This document shows positions 34,781 through 42,583 of a stretch of 64,000 nt of DNA, one piece after another. The notes beneath the pieces were generated by a model, which saw only the letters and a program-made list of their open reading frames with translations, ran no database searches and was not told the DNA's origin. The first letter of the stretch is position 1, and every line of letters starts with the position of its first letter. The translations under genes and the position numbers were made by a program. This DNA comes from Streptomyces sp. HmicA12 (GTDB taxonomy: Bacteria; Actinomycetota; Actinomycetes; Streptomycetales; Streptomycetaceae): assembly GCF_000373565.1 (NCBI RefSeq), contig NZ_KB891820.1, forward strand, positions 522,004 through 586,003, in the 5' to 3' direction.

Positions 34781-34826
34781 CCGTACCGCGTACGGGTCTC
34801 CCCGACATGCGCCGTACGGAGTACGG
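34781..34826. promoter_or_regulatory. Two CCGTAC-N3-GTACGG palindromes, 31 bp apart
   Basis: Two 15-bp inverted repeats, CCGTAC-cgc-GTACGG (34781-34795) and CCGTAC-gga-GTACGG (34812-34826). The centres are 31 bp apart, close to three helical turns, so both would face the same side of DNA. They lie 65-110 bp upstream of the YeaQ/GlsB-like gene and about 120 bp from the divergent DUF3099 start. This looks like a paired operator for a dimeric regulator; the regulator is not known. Confidence 0.5.
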
Positions 34827-34890
34827 GCCGAGACTGATCGCATGGGCGTGCCGGAGTCGGCGCTCCCGCGCCGCATGAGGAGGCGACGGC

Positions 34891-35166
34891 ATGAGTTGGT
34901 TGTGGGCAATCATCGTGGGCTTCATCCTCGGACTGATCGCGAAGGCGATCCTGCCGGGCAAGCAGGAGATCCCGCTCTGGCTGACGACGGTCTTCGGAAT
35001 CCTCGGCAGCGTCCTGGGCAACTGGATGGCCACGGCCATCGGGGTCAACGACACCAGGGGCATCGACTGGACCCGCCATCTGCTGCAGCTGATCGGCGCC
35101 GTGGTGGTCGTCGGCGTGGGCGACATGGCCTGGGTGGCGCTGCGCGGCAAGAAGACGAAGGCATAG
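34891..35166 (+). CDS. GlsB/YeaQ/YmgE family small membrane protein
   Basis: 91 residues with a strong ribosome site (GAGGAGGCG) 5-14 nt before ATG 34891. Three transmembrane helices with the family's glycine-rich pattern: WLWAIIVGFILGLIAKAILPG, then TTVFGILGSVLGNWMA, and a third near 65-83. These transglycosylase-associated or stress-response membrane proteins are often stress-induced; the molecular role is unknown. The paired palindromes upstream suggest regulated expression. A bidirectional hairpin follows. Confidence 0.87.
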   Translation: MSWLWAIIVGFILGLIAKAILPGKQEIPLWLTTVFGILGSVLGNWMATAIGVNDTRGIDWTRHLLQLIGAVVVVGVGDMAWVALRGKKTKA

Positions 35167-35174
35167 AAACACGA

Positions 35175-35206
35175 GTTCCCCGCGCCCCTGGAGGGGTGCG
35201 GGGAAC
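35175..35206. terminator. Bidirectional terminator hairpin (also a copy of the GGGGCGCGGGGAAC repeat)
   Basis: The stem GTTCCCCGC (35175-35183) pairs with GCGGGGAAC (35198-35206), with an inner CCCCT/AGGGG pair. It lies between convergent genes (GlsB-like and tyrS) and would serve both. Read on the minus strand, its core is the same CCCCTnnAGGGGCGCGGGGAAC as the dispersed repeat seen elsewhere in the window. Confidence 0.75.
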
Positions 35207-35223
35207 AGGTGTGTGCGGGTGCG

Positions 35224-36495
35224 TCAGCCCTTGAGCTCCACCGCGGCCAGGTTCTTCTTGCCGCGCCGCAGCACGAGCCAGCGGCCGTGCAGCAGATCGT
35301 CGGCGGCCGGCACGAAGTCCTCGGCGGCGACCTTGACGTTGTTCACGTAGGCCCCGCCCTCCTTCACGGTCCGCCGGGCCGCGGACTTGCTGGCGACGAG
35401 CCCGACCTCGGCGAACAGGTCGACCACCGGGCCCAGCTCGGTGACCTCGGCCTTCGGCAGCTCGGACAGCGCGGCGGCGAGCGTCGCCTCGTCCAGGTCC
35501 GCCAGGTTCCCGTCGCCCTGCCCGAACAGCGCCTTCGACGCGGAGATCACGGCCGCCGTCTGGTCGGCGCCGTGCACCAGCGTCGTCAGCTCCTCGGCCA
35601 GCGCGCGCTGGGCGGCGCGGGCCTGCGGCCGCTCCTCGGTCAGCCGGTCCAGCTCCTCGATCTCCTCGCGGGACTTGAAGCTGAAGACGCGCAGGTACCG
35701 GGCGATGTCCCGGTCGTCCGTGTTCAGCCAGAACTGGTAGAAGGCGTACGGCGAGAACATCTCCGGGTCCAGCCAGATGGTGCCGGACTCGGTCTTGCCG
35801 AACTTGGTGCCGTCCGCCTTGGTCAGCAGCGGGATGCCCAGCGCGTGCACCACGGCCTCCGGGTGGACCCGGTGGATCAGGTCCGTGCCCGAGGTGAGGT
35901 TGCCCCACTGGTCCGTGCCGCCGGTCTGCAGGACACAGCCGTACTGCTCGTACAGCTTGAGGAAGTCCATCCCCTGCAGGATCTGGTAGCTGAACTCGGT
36001 GTAGCTGATGCCCGCGTCGGAGTTGAGCCGCCGCGAGACGGCCTCCTTGGCGATCATCTTGTTGACCCGGAAGTGCTTGCCCATGTCGCGCAGGAACTCG
36101 ATGGCGGACATCCCGGACGTCCAGTCCAGGTTGTTCACCATCGTCGCCGCGTTCGGGCCCTCGAAGTCGAGCAGCGGCGCGATCTGCGCGCGCAGCCGCT
36201 CGACCCAGGAGGCCACGACCTCCGGCGAGTTCAGCGTCCGCTCGGCGCTCGGCTTCGGGTCACCGATCAGACCGGTGGCGCCACCGACCAGGCCCAGCGG
36301 GCGGTGGCCCGCCTGCTGGATGCGCCGCATGGTGAGGATCTGCACCAGGTTCCCCAGGTGCAGGCTGGGCGCGGTCGGGTCGAAGCCGCAATAGAACGTG
36401 ACCGGACCGTCCGCGAAGGCCTTGCGCAGCGCGTCCTCGTCGGTGGAGAGGGCGATGAGCCCGCGCCACTTCAGTTCATCGACGATGTCCGTCAC
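35224..36495 (-). CDS. tyrS: Tyrosyl-tRNA synthetase
   Basis: 423 residues. Class I features: PSLHLGNLVQIL (the HIGH signature in its HLGN form), KFGKT (KMSKS equivalent), and a Tyr pocket with YCGFDPTA and GTDQWGN. The C-terminal S4-like RNA-binding domain is EVGLVASKSAARRTVKEGGAYVNN, written here as bounds EVGLVAS to AYVNN (about 365-390). It charges tRNA-Tyr in the cytoplasm. ATG 36495. A bidirectional hairpin separates it from GlsB. No T-box element is visible in the 64-bp interval upstream. Confidence 0.95.
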   Translation of the reverse strand: MTDIVDELKWRGLIALSTDEDALRKAFADGPVTFYCGFDPTAPSLHLGNLVQILTMRRIQQAGHRPLGLVGGATGLIGDPKPSAERTLNSPEVVASWVERLRAQIAPLLDFEGPNAATMVNNLDWTSGMSAIEFLRDMGKHFRVNKMIAKEAVSRRLNSDAGISYTEFSYQILQGMDFLKLYEQYGCVLQTGGTDQWGNLTSGTDLIHRVHPEAVVHALGIPLLTKADGTKFGKTESGTIWLDPEMFSPYAFYQFWLNTDDRDIARYLRVFSFKSREEIEELDRLTEERPQARAAQRALAEELTTLVHGADQTAAVISASKALFGQGDGNLADLDEATLAAALSELPKAEVTELGPVVDLFAEVGLVASKSAARRTVKEGGAYVNNVKVAAEDFVPAADDLLHGRWLVLRRGKKNLAAVELKG

Positions 36496-36559
36496 GGTTC
36501 CGTGTCTCCTTGACCAGTGCTGTTGAGTCCCTGCCAGTCTATGGGCGAATCCCCGAGGG

Positions 36560-37954
36560 TCAGACGCCCTGGCTGACCGAGCTCATGTTGAAGTCCGGCA
36601 CCCGCAGCGCCGGCATCGCAGCCCTAGTGAACCAGTCGCCCCACTCCCGGGGCAGCGTCTTTTCCGTCCGCCCGGCCTCGGTGGCGCGGGACAGCAGACC
36701 CACCGGCGACTCGTTGAACCGGAAGTTGTTCACCTCGCCGACGACCTCGCCGTTCTCCACCAGGTACACGCCGTCCCGGGTGAGCCCGGTCAGCAGCAGC
36801 GTCGCCGGGTCGACCTCGCGGATGTACCAGAGGCAGGTCAGCAGCAGCCCGCGCTCCGTGGCCGCGACCATCTCGTCGAGGGACTTGTCCGAGCCGCCGT
36901 CGAGGATGAGGTTGTCACCGGCGGGCGCCACCGGCAGGCCGGTCAGCCCCGCGCTGTGCCGGGTGGTCGTCAGGTGCGTGAGCTCACCGCCCGAGATCCA
37001 CTCCGTCGCGCCGATCGGCAGCCCGTTGTCGAAGACCGACGCGTCGTCCCCGGAGGAGTGCGCCAGCACGAACGGGGCGGACTCCAGGCCCGGCGCGTGC
37101 GGATCGCTGCGCAGCGTCAGCGGCAGCTCGCTGAGCCGCTCCCCGACGCGCGTACCGCCGCCCGGCTTGGAGAACACCGTCCGGCCCTCGGCGGCGTCCC
37201 GCGCCCCCGCCGACCACAGCTGGTAGATCAGCAGGTCGGCCACGGCGGTCGGCGGCAGCAGCGTCTCGTACCGCCCGGCGGGCAGGTCGATCCGGCGCCG
37301 GGCCCAGCCGAGCCGGGTGGCGAGGTCGGCGTCCATCGCGGCCGGGTCGACGTCCTTGAAGTCCCGCGTCGACTGCCCCGCCCACGCCGAACGCGTACGG
37401 TCCGGCGACTTGGCGTTCAGCTCAAGCGTTCCGTTCGGCTGGTCGTGACGCAGCCGCAGGCCCGTCGACGTACCGACGTAGCTGGAGGTCAGCTCGTGGT
37501 TGGCGAAGCCGTAGAGCTCGCGCCCGCCCGCCCTTGCGCGGGCGAACGCCTCGCCCAGCGCGGGCGCGAAGTCCGCGAACACGGCCGACGAGGTCTCGGC
37601 CGGGGCGTCCGCGAAGTCGGGGGAGTGCGGTACGCCGGCGACGAGCGGCTGCGCGTCCTCGGCGGGCCCGGCCTTCGCCGCGGCCTCCTCGGCGGCGCGG
37701 ACCAGCGGCTCCAGGTCGTCGGCGGTCACGGCGGCCCGCGAGACCACACCGCTCGCCGTGCCCTCCTTGCCGTCGACCGTCGCGATGACGGTGAGGGTGC
37801 GCCCGCGCGTCACCCCGTTCGTGGTCAGCGCGTTGCCCGCCCAGCGCAGATTGGCGGTGGAGGTCTCGTCGGCGATGACGACACACCCGTCGGCCCGCGA
37901 CAGCTCCAGAGCGCGCTCGACGATCTCGTGGGGCTTGTTCGTACGAGGGCTCAT
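36560..37954 (-). CDS. tldE: TldE/PmbA-type metallopeptidase partner protein
   Basis: 464 residues. The TldE pattern includes IVERALELSRADGCVVIADE at the N-terminus, then GRYETLLPPTAVADLL, FDNGLPIGA and RDGVYLVENGEVVGEVNNFR. It lacks the HExxxH metal motif, as TldE subunits do; the partner TldD supplies it. The heterodimer is a broad endopeptidase that degrades unfolded peptides and matures some peptide natural products. The ATG at 37954 overlaps the stop of a micro-ORF (ATGA), not of tldD itself (see the micro-ORF). Confidence 0.9.
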   Translation of the reverse strand: MSPRTNKPHEIVERALELSRADGCVVIADETSTANLRWAGNALTTNGVTRGRTLTVIATVDGKEGTASGVVSRAAVTADDLEPLVRAAEEAAAKAGPAEDAQPLVAGVPHSPDFADAPAETSSAVFADFAPALGEAFARARAGGRELYGFANHELTSSYVGTSTGLRLRHDQPNGTLELNAKSPDRTRSAWAGQSTRDFKDVDPAAMDADLATRLGWARRRIDLPAGRYETLLPPTAVADLLIYQLWSAGARDAAEGRTVFSKPGGGTRVGERLSELPLTLRSDPHAPGLESAPFVLAHSSGDDASVFDNGLPIGATEWISGGELTHLTTTRHSAGLTGLPVAPAGDNLILDGGSDKSLDEMVAATERGLLLTCLWYIREVDPATLLLTGLTRDGVYLVENGEVVGEVNNFRFNESPVGLLSRATEAGRTEKTLPREWGDWFTRAAMPALRVPDFNMSSVSQGV

Positions 37955-38093
37955 CGACCCGCCTCCTGCGTCGTGTTGAGACTGTGCTTGCCCGGGGGAC
38001 GCCCCCCGGACCCCCGGCCGATTCCGTCGGCGCGGCTGCCATGCCCGGCTGTGGTGATGACGGGGCTCATCGACCCGCCTCCTGCGTCGTGTT
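37947..38093. repeat. 31-bp direct repeat (junction duplication) at the tldD-tldE boundary
   Basis: Copies at 37947-37977 and 38063-38093 are identical (plus strand begins GGGCTCATCGACCCGCC, ends GTCGTGTT). They encode, on the minus strand, the last codons of tldD and the first bases of tldE. The 85 bp between them include a palindromic tract (37989-38015, CCCGGGGGACGCCCCCCGG context) like those common in Streptomyces intergenic repeats. Confidence 0.85.
37951..38070 (-). CDS. Micro-ORF coupled between tldD and tldE
   Basis: 39 codons. Its ATG (38068-38070) overlaps the tldD TGA (38067-38069), and its TGA (37951-37953) overlaps the tldE ATG, giving ATGA at both ends. The product starts MSPVITTAGHG and ends LNTTQEAGR, the same nine residues that end TldD. 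The DNA shows why: a 31-bp segment from the tldD-tldE junction is present twice, 116 bp apart. The micro-ORF is probably a by-product of a duplication plus insertion that kept translational coupling intact. Whether the peptide does anything is unknown. Confidence 0.5.
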   Translation of the reverse strand: MSPVITTAGHGSRADGIGRGSGGRPPGKHSLNTTQEAGR

Positions 38094-39590
38094 CAGGATG
38101 TTGACGCCCTTGAAGAGGGCCGAGGGGCAGCCGTGCGAGACGGCCGCGACCTGGCCCGGCTGGGCCTTGCCGCAGTTGAAGGCGCCGCCGAGGACGTACG
38201 TCTGCGGGCCGCCGACCGCCGCCATCGAGCCCCAGAAGTCGGTGGTCGTGGCCTGGTAGGCGACATCGCGGAGCTGTCCGGTGAGTCGACCGTTCTCGAT
38301 CTTGAAGAAGCGCTGGCCGGTGAACTGGAAGTTGTAGCGCTGCATGTCGATGGACCACGACCGGTCCCCGACGACGTAGATCCCGCGCTCGACGCCCGAG
38401 ATCAGGTCCTCGGTGGAGAGCCCGCCGGGGTCCGGCCGCAGCGACACGTTCGCCATCCGCTGGACGGGCACGTGCCCGGGGGAGTCGGCGTACGCGCATC
38501 CGTTGGACCGCTCGAACCCGGTCAACTTCGCGATGCGGCGGTCGAGTTGGTACCCGACGAGCGTGCCGTCCCGCACCAGGTCCCAGGACTGCCCGGCCAC
38601 GCCCTCGTCGTCGTAACCGATGGTCGCGAGCCCGTGCTCGGCGGTGCGGTCCCCGGTCACGTTCATGATCTCGGAGCCGTACTTCAACTTCCCGAGCTGG
38701 TCGAAGGTGGCGAACGAGGTGCCCGCGTACGCCGCCTCGTAGCCGAGCGCGCGGTCGAGCTCGGTGGCGTGCCCGATGGACTCGTGGATCGTCAGCCACA
38801 GGTTCGACGGGTCCACGACCAGGTCGTACGTGCCCGCCCGCACGCTCGGCGCCCGCATCTTCTCGGCGAGGAACTCGGGGATCCGCGCCAGCTCGCCCTC
38901 CCAGTCCCAGCCGGTGCCCGTCAGGTACTCCCAGCCGCGGCCCACCGGCGGCGCGATCGTGCGCATCGAGTCGAACTCGCCGCTGGAGTCGTCCACGGCG
39001 ACGGCGGTGAGCTGCGGATGCAGGCGCACGCGCTGCTGCGTCGTCACGGTCCCGGCCGTGTCCGCGTAGAACTTGTTCTCGTGCACGGACAGGAGCGAGG
39101 CGTCGACGTGGCTGACCCCGTCGGCGGCGAGCAGTCGCGCGCTCCAGTCGGCGAGCAGCCCGGCGCGCTCCTCCTCCGGCACGGAGAAGGGATCGATCTC
39201 GTACGAGGAGATCCACGTCTTGTCGGCGTGCACCGGCTCGCTCGCCAGTTCCACCCGCTCGTCGGAGCCCGCCGCCCTGATCACCTGCGCGCTCAGCTTC
39301 GCCATCGCCACGGCCTGCGACGCGACCTTCGCCGCGGCGTCCATCGTCAGGTCGACGCCGGACGCGAAGCCCCACGTACCGCCGTGCACCACGCGCACGG
39401 CGTACCCGAGATCCGTGGTGTCGGAGGAGCCCGCCGGCTTGGCGTCCCTGAGCCGCACCGCGGCGCTGCGCACCCGCTCGAACCGGAAGTCCGCGTGCTC
39501 GGCGCCCAGGGCCCGGGCACGGGCCAGGGCCGCGTCCGCCAGGGCCCGCAGCGGCAATGCCGTGAAGGCTTCATCGATCGTATGAGGCAC
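38067..39590 (-). CDS. tldD: TldD metallopeptidase subunit
   Basis: 507 residues. The metal motif HESIGHATE (HExxxH) is near residue 255, in the context NLWLTIHESIGHATELDR. Other landmarks are AGTYDLVVDPSN, RPDPGG and the C-terminal VLGGAFNCGKAQPGQ, which contributes a Cys metal ligand in known structures. It is the catalytic half of the TldD/TldE protease. The gene lies directly upstream of the micro-ORF and tldE on the minus strand. Confidence 0.93.
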   Translation of the reverse strand: MPHTIDEAFTALPLRALADAALARARALGAEHADFRFERVRSAAVRLRDAKPAGSSDTTDLGYAVRVVHGGTWGFASGVDLTMDAAAKVASQAVAMAKLSAQVIRAAGSDERVELASEPVHADKTWISSYEIDPFSVPEEERAGLLADWSARLLAADGVSHVDASLLSVHENKFYADTAGTVTTQQRVRLHPQLTAVAVDDSSGEFDSMRTIAPPVGRGWEYLTGTGWDWEGELARIPEFLAEKMRAPSVRAGTYDLVVDPSNLWLTIHESIGHATELDRALGYEAAYAGTSFATFDQLGKLKYGSEIMNVTGDRTAEHGLATIGYDDEGVAGQSWDLVRDGTLVGYQLDRRIAKLTGFERSNGCAYADSPGHVPVQRMANVSLRPDPGGLSTEDLISGVERGIYVVGDRSWSIDMQRYNFQFTGQRFFKIENGRLTGQLRDVAYQATTTDFWGSMAAVGGPQTYVLGGAFNCGKAQPGQVAAVSHGCPSALFKGVNILNTTQEAGR

Positions 39591-39776
39591 GAATGTCTCC
39601 CTGTCGTGGCCACCGGTGAGCCCCGATCATGTCGCGCGACCAGGGCAGGGGGCCAGACCTTTCTGTAGAGACCCGACAGGGAGTCGTGTACGCCACTGTC
39701 GGTGCTCGATTCTCCGTACCAAGGGTCGTACCGATAAGTTTTCGGGTACCACGACCGCTATCGAAAGGGTGATCCG

Positions 39777-40496
39777 TTGAGCCGCTCGGTTCTCGTCACC
39801 GGAGGAAACCGGGGCATCGGCCTCGCCATCGCCCGTGCCTTCGTCGAGGCAGGCGACAAGGTCGCGTTCACCTACCGCTCGGGCGAACCGCCCAAGGAGC
39901 TCGTCGACGCCGGTGCCCTCGCCGTCAAGTGCGACATCACCGACGCCGAGCAGGTGGAGCAGGCCTACAAGGAGATCGAGGAGAAGCACGGCAACGTCGA
40001 GGTCCTGATCGCCAACGCCGGCGTCACCAAGGACCAGCTCCTCATGCGCATGTCCGAGGAGGACTTCACGTCCGTCCTCGACACCAACCTCACCGGCACC
40101 TTCCGGGTCGTGAAGCGTGCCAACCGCGGCATGCTGCGCGCCAAGAAGGGCCGTGTGGTCCTCATCTCCTCCGTCGTCGGGCTGCTCGGCTCGGCGGGGC
40201 AGGCGAACTACGCCGCCTCGAAGGCCGGTCTGGTCGGCTTCGCGCGCTCCCTCGCCCGTGAGCTGGGATCGCGCAACATCACTTTCAACGTCGTCGCCCC
40301 GGGCTTCGTCGACACCGACATGACCCAGGCGCTCACCGACGAGCAGCGCGCCGGCATCGTCGCCCAGGTGCCGCTCGGCCGGTACGCGCAGGTTCAGGAG
40401 ATCGCCGGAGTGGTGAAGTTCCTGACCTCGGACGACGCCTCGTACATCACTGGAGCCGTCATCCCGGTTGACGGCGGACTGGGAATGGGTCACTGA
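39777..40496 (+). CDS. fabG: 3-oxoacyl-ACP reductase FabG (type II fatty acid synthesis)
   Basis: 239 residues from a TTG start at 39777 (MSRSVLVTGG), with AAAGGGTGA 6-14 nt upstream; no ATG is better placed. SDR motifs: VTGGNRGIGLAIARAF, IANAGVTKD, and the catalytic SSVVGLLGSAGQANYAASK (Ser, Tyr, Lys). It reduces beta-ketoacyl-ACP with NADPH. It is followed 5 bp later by the enoyl reductase gene, the mabA-inhA arrangement of actinobacteria. The TTG start may limit expression relative to fabI. Confidence 0.92.
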   Translation: MSRSVLVTGGNRGIGLAIARAFVEAGDKVAFTYRSGEPPKELVDAGALAVKCDITDAEQVEQAYKEIEEKHGNVEVLIANAGVTKDQLLMRMSEEDFTSVLDTNLTGTFRVVKRANRGMLRAKKGRVVLISSVVGLLGSAGQANYAASKAGLVGFARSLARELGSRNITFNVVAPGFVDTDMTQALTDEQRAGIVAQVPLGRYAQVQEIAGVVKFLTSDDASYITGAVIPVDGGLGMGH

Positions 40497-40501
40497 GCAC
40501 G

Positions 40502-41287
40502 ATGACGAACACGACTGGAATCCTCGAGGGCAAGAAGATCCTCATCACCGGTGTGCTGATGGAGTCCTCCATCGCCTTCCACACCGCGAAGCTGGCCCAG
40601 GAGCAGGGTGCGGAGATCATCCTCACCGCCTGGCCGCGGCCGACGCTCACCGAGCGCATCGCCAAGAAGCTGCCCCACCCGGAGAAGGTCAAGGTCCTGG
40701 AGCTCGACGTCTCCAACGACGAGCACCTCGCCCGCCTGGAGGGCCAGGTCCGCGAGCACCTGGGCGACAAGCTCGACGGTGTCGTGCACTCCATCGGCTT
40801 CGCGCCGCAGGACGCGCTCGGCGGCAACTTCCTGAACACGCCGTTCGAGTCCGTGGCCACCGCCATGCACGTCTCCGCCTTCTCCCTGAAGTCGCTGACG
40901 ATGGCGCTGCTGCCGCTGATGAGCGAGGGCGGCTCCGTCGTGGGTCTGACCTTCGACGCGAAGTTCGCCTGGCCGCAGTACGACTGGATGGGCCCGGCCA
41001 AGGCCGCCCTGGAGGCCACCAGCCGCTACATGGCGCGTGACCTGGGCAAGCACGACATCCGCAGCAACCTGGTCTCGGCGGGCCCGCTCGGCTCCATGGC
41101 CGCCAAGTCCATCCCGGGCTTCAGCGACCTCGCCGCCGTGTGGGACACCCGTGCCCCGCTGGAGTGGAAGCTGGACGACCCGGAGCCGGCCGGCAAGGCC
41201 ATCGTCGCGCTGCTCTCGGACTGGTTCCCGAAGACGACCGGCGAGATCGTCCACGTCGACGGCGGTCTGCACGCCATCGGCGCGTAG
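40502..41287 (+). CDS. fabI: Enoyl-ACP reductase FabI/InhA
   Basis: 261 residues. InhA-type features: GKKILITGVLMESSIAFHTA (NADH site without classical TGxxxGxG), VVHSIGFAPQDALGG and the catalytic FAWPQYDWMGPAKAAL (Tyr-x6-Lys). The final DGGLHAIGA matches InhA. It performs the last reduction in each fatty-acid elongation cycle and is the target of isoniazid- and triclosan-type inhibitors in relatives. Co-transcribed with fabG. Confidence 0.94.
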   Translation: MTNTTGILEGKKILITGVLMESSIAFHTAKLAQEQGAEIILTAWPRPTLTERIAKKLPHPEKVKVLELDVSNDEHLARLEGQVREHLGDKLDGVVHSIGFAPQDALGGNFLNTPFESVATAMHVSAFSLKSLTMALLPLMSEGGSVVGLTFDAKFAWPQYDWMGPAKAALEATSRYMARDLGKHDIRSNLVSAGPLGSMAAKSIPGFSDLAAVWDTRAPLEWKLDDPEPAGKAIVALLSDWFPKTTGEIVHVDGGLHAIGA

Positions 41288-41366
41288 GCGCTCCGCCCGG
41301 ACCGGGCCCGCCGGGCCGCCGCGGGGGCTGATGCCTCGTGCGCGGCCGCGGGCCGGTGGGCCGTCC

Positions 41367-41395
41367 TCGCGCAGTTCCCCGCGATCCTGACGGGG
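41367..41395 (-). repeat. Dispersed GGGGCGCGGGGAACTGCGC-type repeat, copy 3
   Basis: On the minus strand it reads CCCCGTCAGGATCGCGGGGA then ACTGCGCGA. It matches copy 1 (12156) in CCCCGTCAGG and in CGCGGGGAACTGCGC. It lies in the fabI 3' region before the terminator. Confidence 0.6.
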
Positions 41396-41429
41396 CACTC
41401 GTTCGGGTCACTGGCCGGGCGAACGGAAG

Positions 41430-41468
41430 GGACCTCCACGCACCCTGGGTGCGAGGAGGTCCTCTTTT
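41430..41468 (+). terminator. Intrinsic terminator whose 3' arm carries the Shine-Dalgarno of the next gene
   Basis: The outer stem GGACCTCC (41430-41437) pairs with GGAGGTCC (41455-41462), the inner stem GCACC with GGTGC, and the T-rich tail TCTTTT (41463-41468) follows. This is a canonical intrinsic terminator for fabG-fabI. The same 3' arm contains GGAGGT (41455-41460), 8 nt before the GTG at 41469. Folding would therefore both end transcription and hide the ribosome site of the secreted protein gene. Confidence 0.75.
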
Positions 41469-41819
41469 GTGCGCCTGCCCCACCGCATCGCCCCAGCCCT
41501 GATAGCCGTGGCCCTACTGGTCGCGGTGCCCTGCGTCGCGGCGTCCGCCGAGAAGGACGACGAGCCCAGGCCGAAGCGCGAACTCTTCGGCGCCCAGTGC
41601 CGCGTCGACGTCGACGGGAGACGGGTGGACGCCACCTGTCACAACCCGTACCCGGGCGTCGACTCCGTCGCCCTGCACATCGAGTGCGCGCCGTGGTGGG
41701 ACATCGACACCGATTCCGCGCCGCGCGCGGTGAACCCCGCGGAGACCGTGCGGCTCCAGGGCCGGTGCTGGAAGAAGGTCGAGAGCGTCCGGGTCAGCCA
41801 CCGGAGGACGGCGCGGTGA
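41469..41819 (+). CDS. Small secreted protein with four cysteines
   Basis: 116 residues from GTG 41469. A clear signal peptide (about 1-27, RIAPALIAVALLVAVPCVAASA) is followed by a charged stretch (EKDDEPRPKRELFG) and a 70-residue core with cysteines in AQCRVD, ATCHNP, IECAPW and GRCWKK, likely two disulfides. The function is unknown; I know no family. Its ribosome site is inside the preceding terminator stem. Its 3' end overlaps the convergent GntR gene by 26 bp. Confidence 0.7.
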   Translation: MRLPHRIAPALIAVALLVAVPCVAASAEKDDEPRPKRELFGAQCRVDVDGRRVDATCHNPYPGVDSVALHIECAPWWDIDTDSAPRAVNPAETVRLQGRCWKKVESVRVSHRRTAR

Positions 41820-42489
41820 GGCGCCCCGGACGGCACAGGAACGGATAGCCCGCCGCCTGCGTCGCGGCGGCCTCCGCGTCACCGTCCCTGATCGCGTCGA
41901 CCAGCCCCGCGTGGTCCATGTGGTTCTCGGCGGTGAGCTTCTCGCCCACGTCCTCGCGCAGCCAGTCCCGCAGGACCTCGCCCAGATCCGCGTACATCGC
42001 CGTCATCACGTCGTTGTGCGACGCCGCCACCACGGCCATGTGGAACGTCGCGTCCGCCGCCACGAACGCCTCCGTGTCGCCCGACTCCCACGCCTCCTCA
42101 CGCCGTACGAGCAGTGCGTCCAGCTGCTTCAGATCGCGCTCGGTGCGCCGCTGCGCGGCCAGCTTCGCCGCGCTCGACTCCAGCGTGGAGCGCAGCTCGG
42201 CGATGTGCCGCGGATCGGCCTCGGCGAACCGCCGCTGCATCACGCCCGCCAGCTCGCTGGTCGCCACGACGTAGGTGCCCGAGCCCTGCCGGATGTCGAG
42301 CAGCCCGTTGTGCGCGAGGGCGCGCACCGCCTCCCGCACCGTGTTCCGCGCGACGCCCAGCTGCTCGACGAGCTCCGGCTCCGTCGGGATCCGGGTGCCC
42401 ACCGGCCACTCGCCCGAGGAGATCTGGGCACGCAGGGCGGAGATGACCTGCTCGGATAGGGCCGAGCGCCTGGGGGAGGTCAGCGGCAT
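41794..42489 (-). CDS. GntR-family (FadR subfamily) transcriptional regulator
   Basis: 231 residues from ATG 42489. The winged HTH includes LSEQVISALRAQISSGEWPVG, PTEPELVEQLGVARNTVREA and DIRQGSGTYV, with an FCD-type effector domain (about 80-225: RSTLESSAAKLAAQRR, DATFHMAVVAASHN, DHAGLVDAIRDGD). FCD His residues (HMAV, NHMDH) probably bind a metal and an organic acid. It is divergent from a CynX-type transporter with 94 bp between starts and probably regulates it. The last 26 bp overlap the convergent secreted-protein gene. Confidence 0.87.
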   Translation of the reverse strand: MPLTSPRRSALSEQVISALRAQISSGEWPVGTRIPTEPELVEQLGVARNTVREAVRALAHNGLLDIRQGSGTYVVATSELAGVMQRRFAEADPRHIAELRSTLESSAAKLAAQRRTERDLKQLDALLVRREEAWESGDTEAFVAADATFHMAVVAASHNDVMTAMYADLGEVLRDWLREDVGEKLTAENHMDHAGLVDAIRDGDAEAAATQAAGYPFLCRPGRLTAPSSGG

Positions 42490-42532
42490 GGCGTTCCTTC
42501 GTGCGGACGGACTGCGAACAGTAGCGAACCAG

Positions 42533-42548
42533 CCAGTGGACCAACTGG
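42533..42548. promoter_or_regulatory. Candidate GntR operator in the divergent promoter region
   Basis: The inverted repeat CCAGT-GGACCA-ACTGG (42533-42548) is followed by GACAACCAATC, and GGACCAACTGGACAACC also has GG-AC-CAAC direct symmetry. It is centred in the 94-bp interval between the GntR and CynX starts. The position fits autoregulation plus control of the transporter. It is assigned by eye. Confidence 0.38.
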
Positions 42549-42583
42549 ACAACCAATCATCCCATGATTCTAAGATGGGCCTC

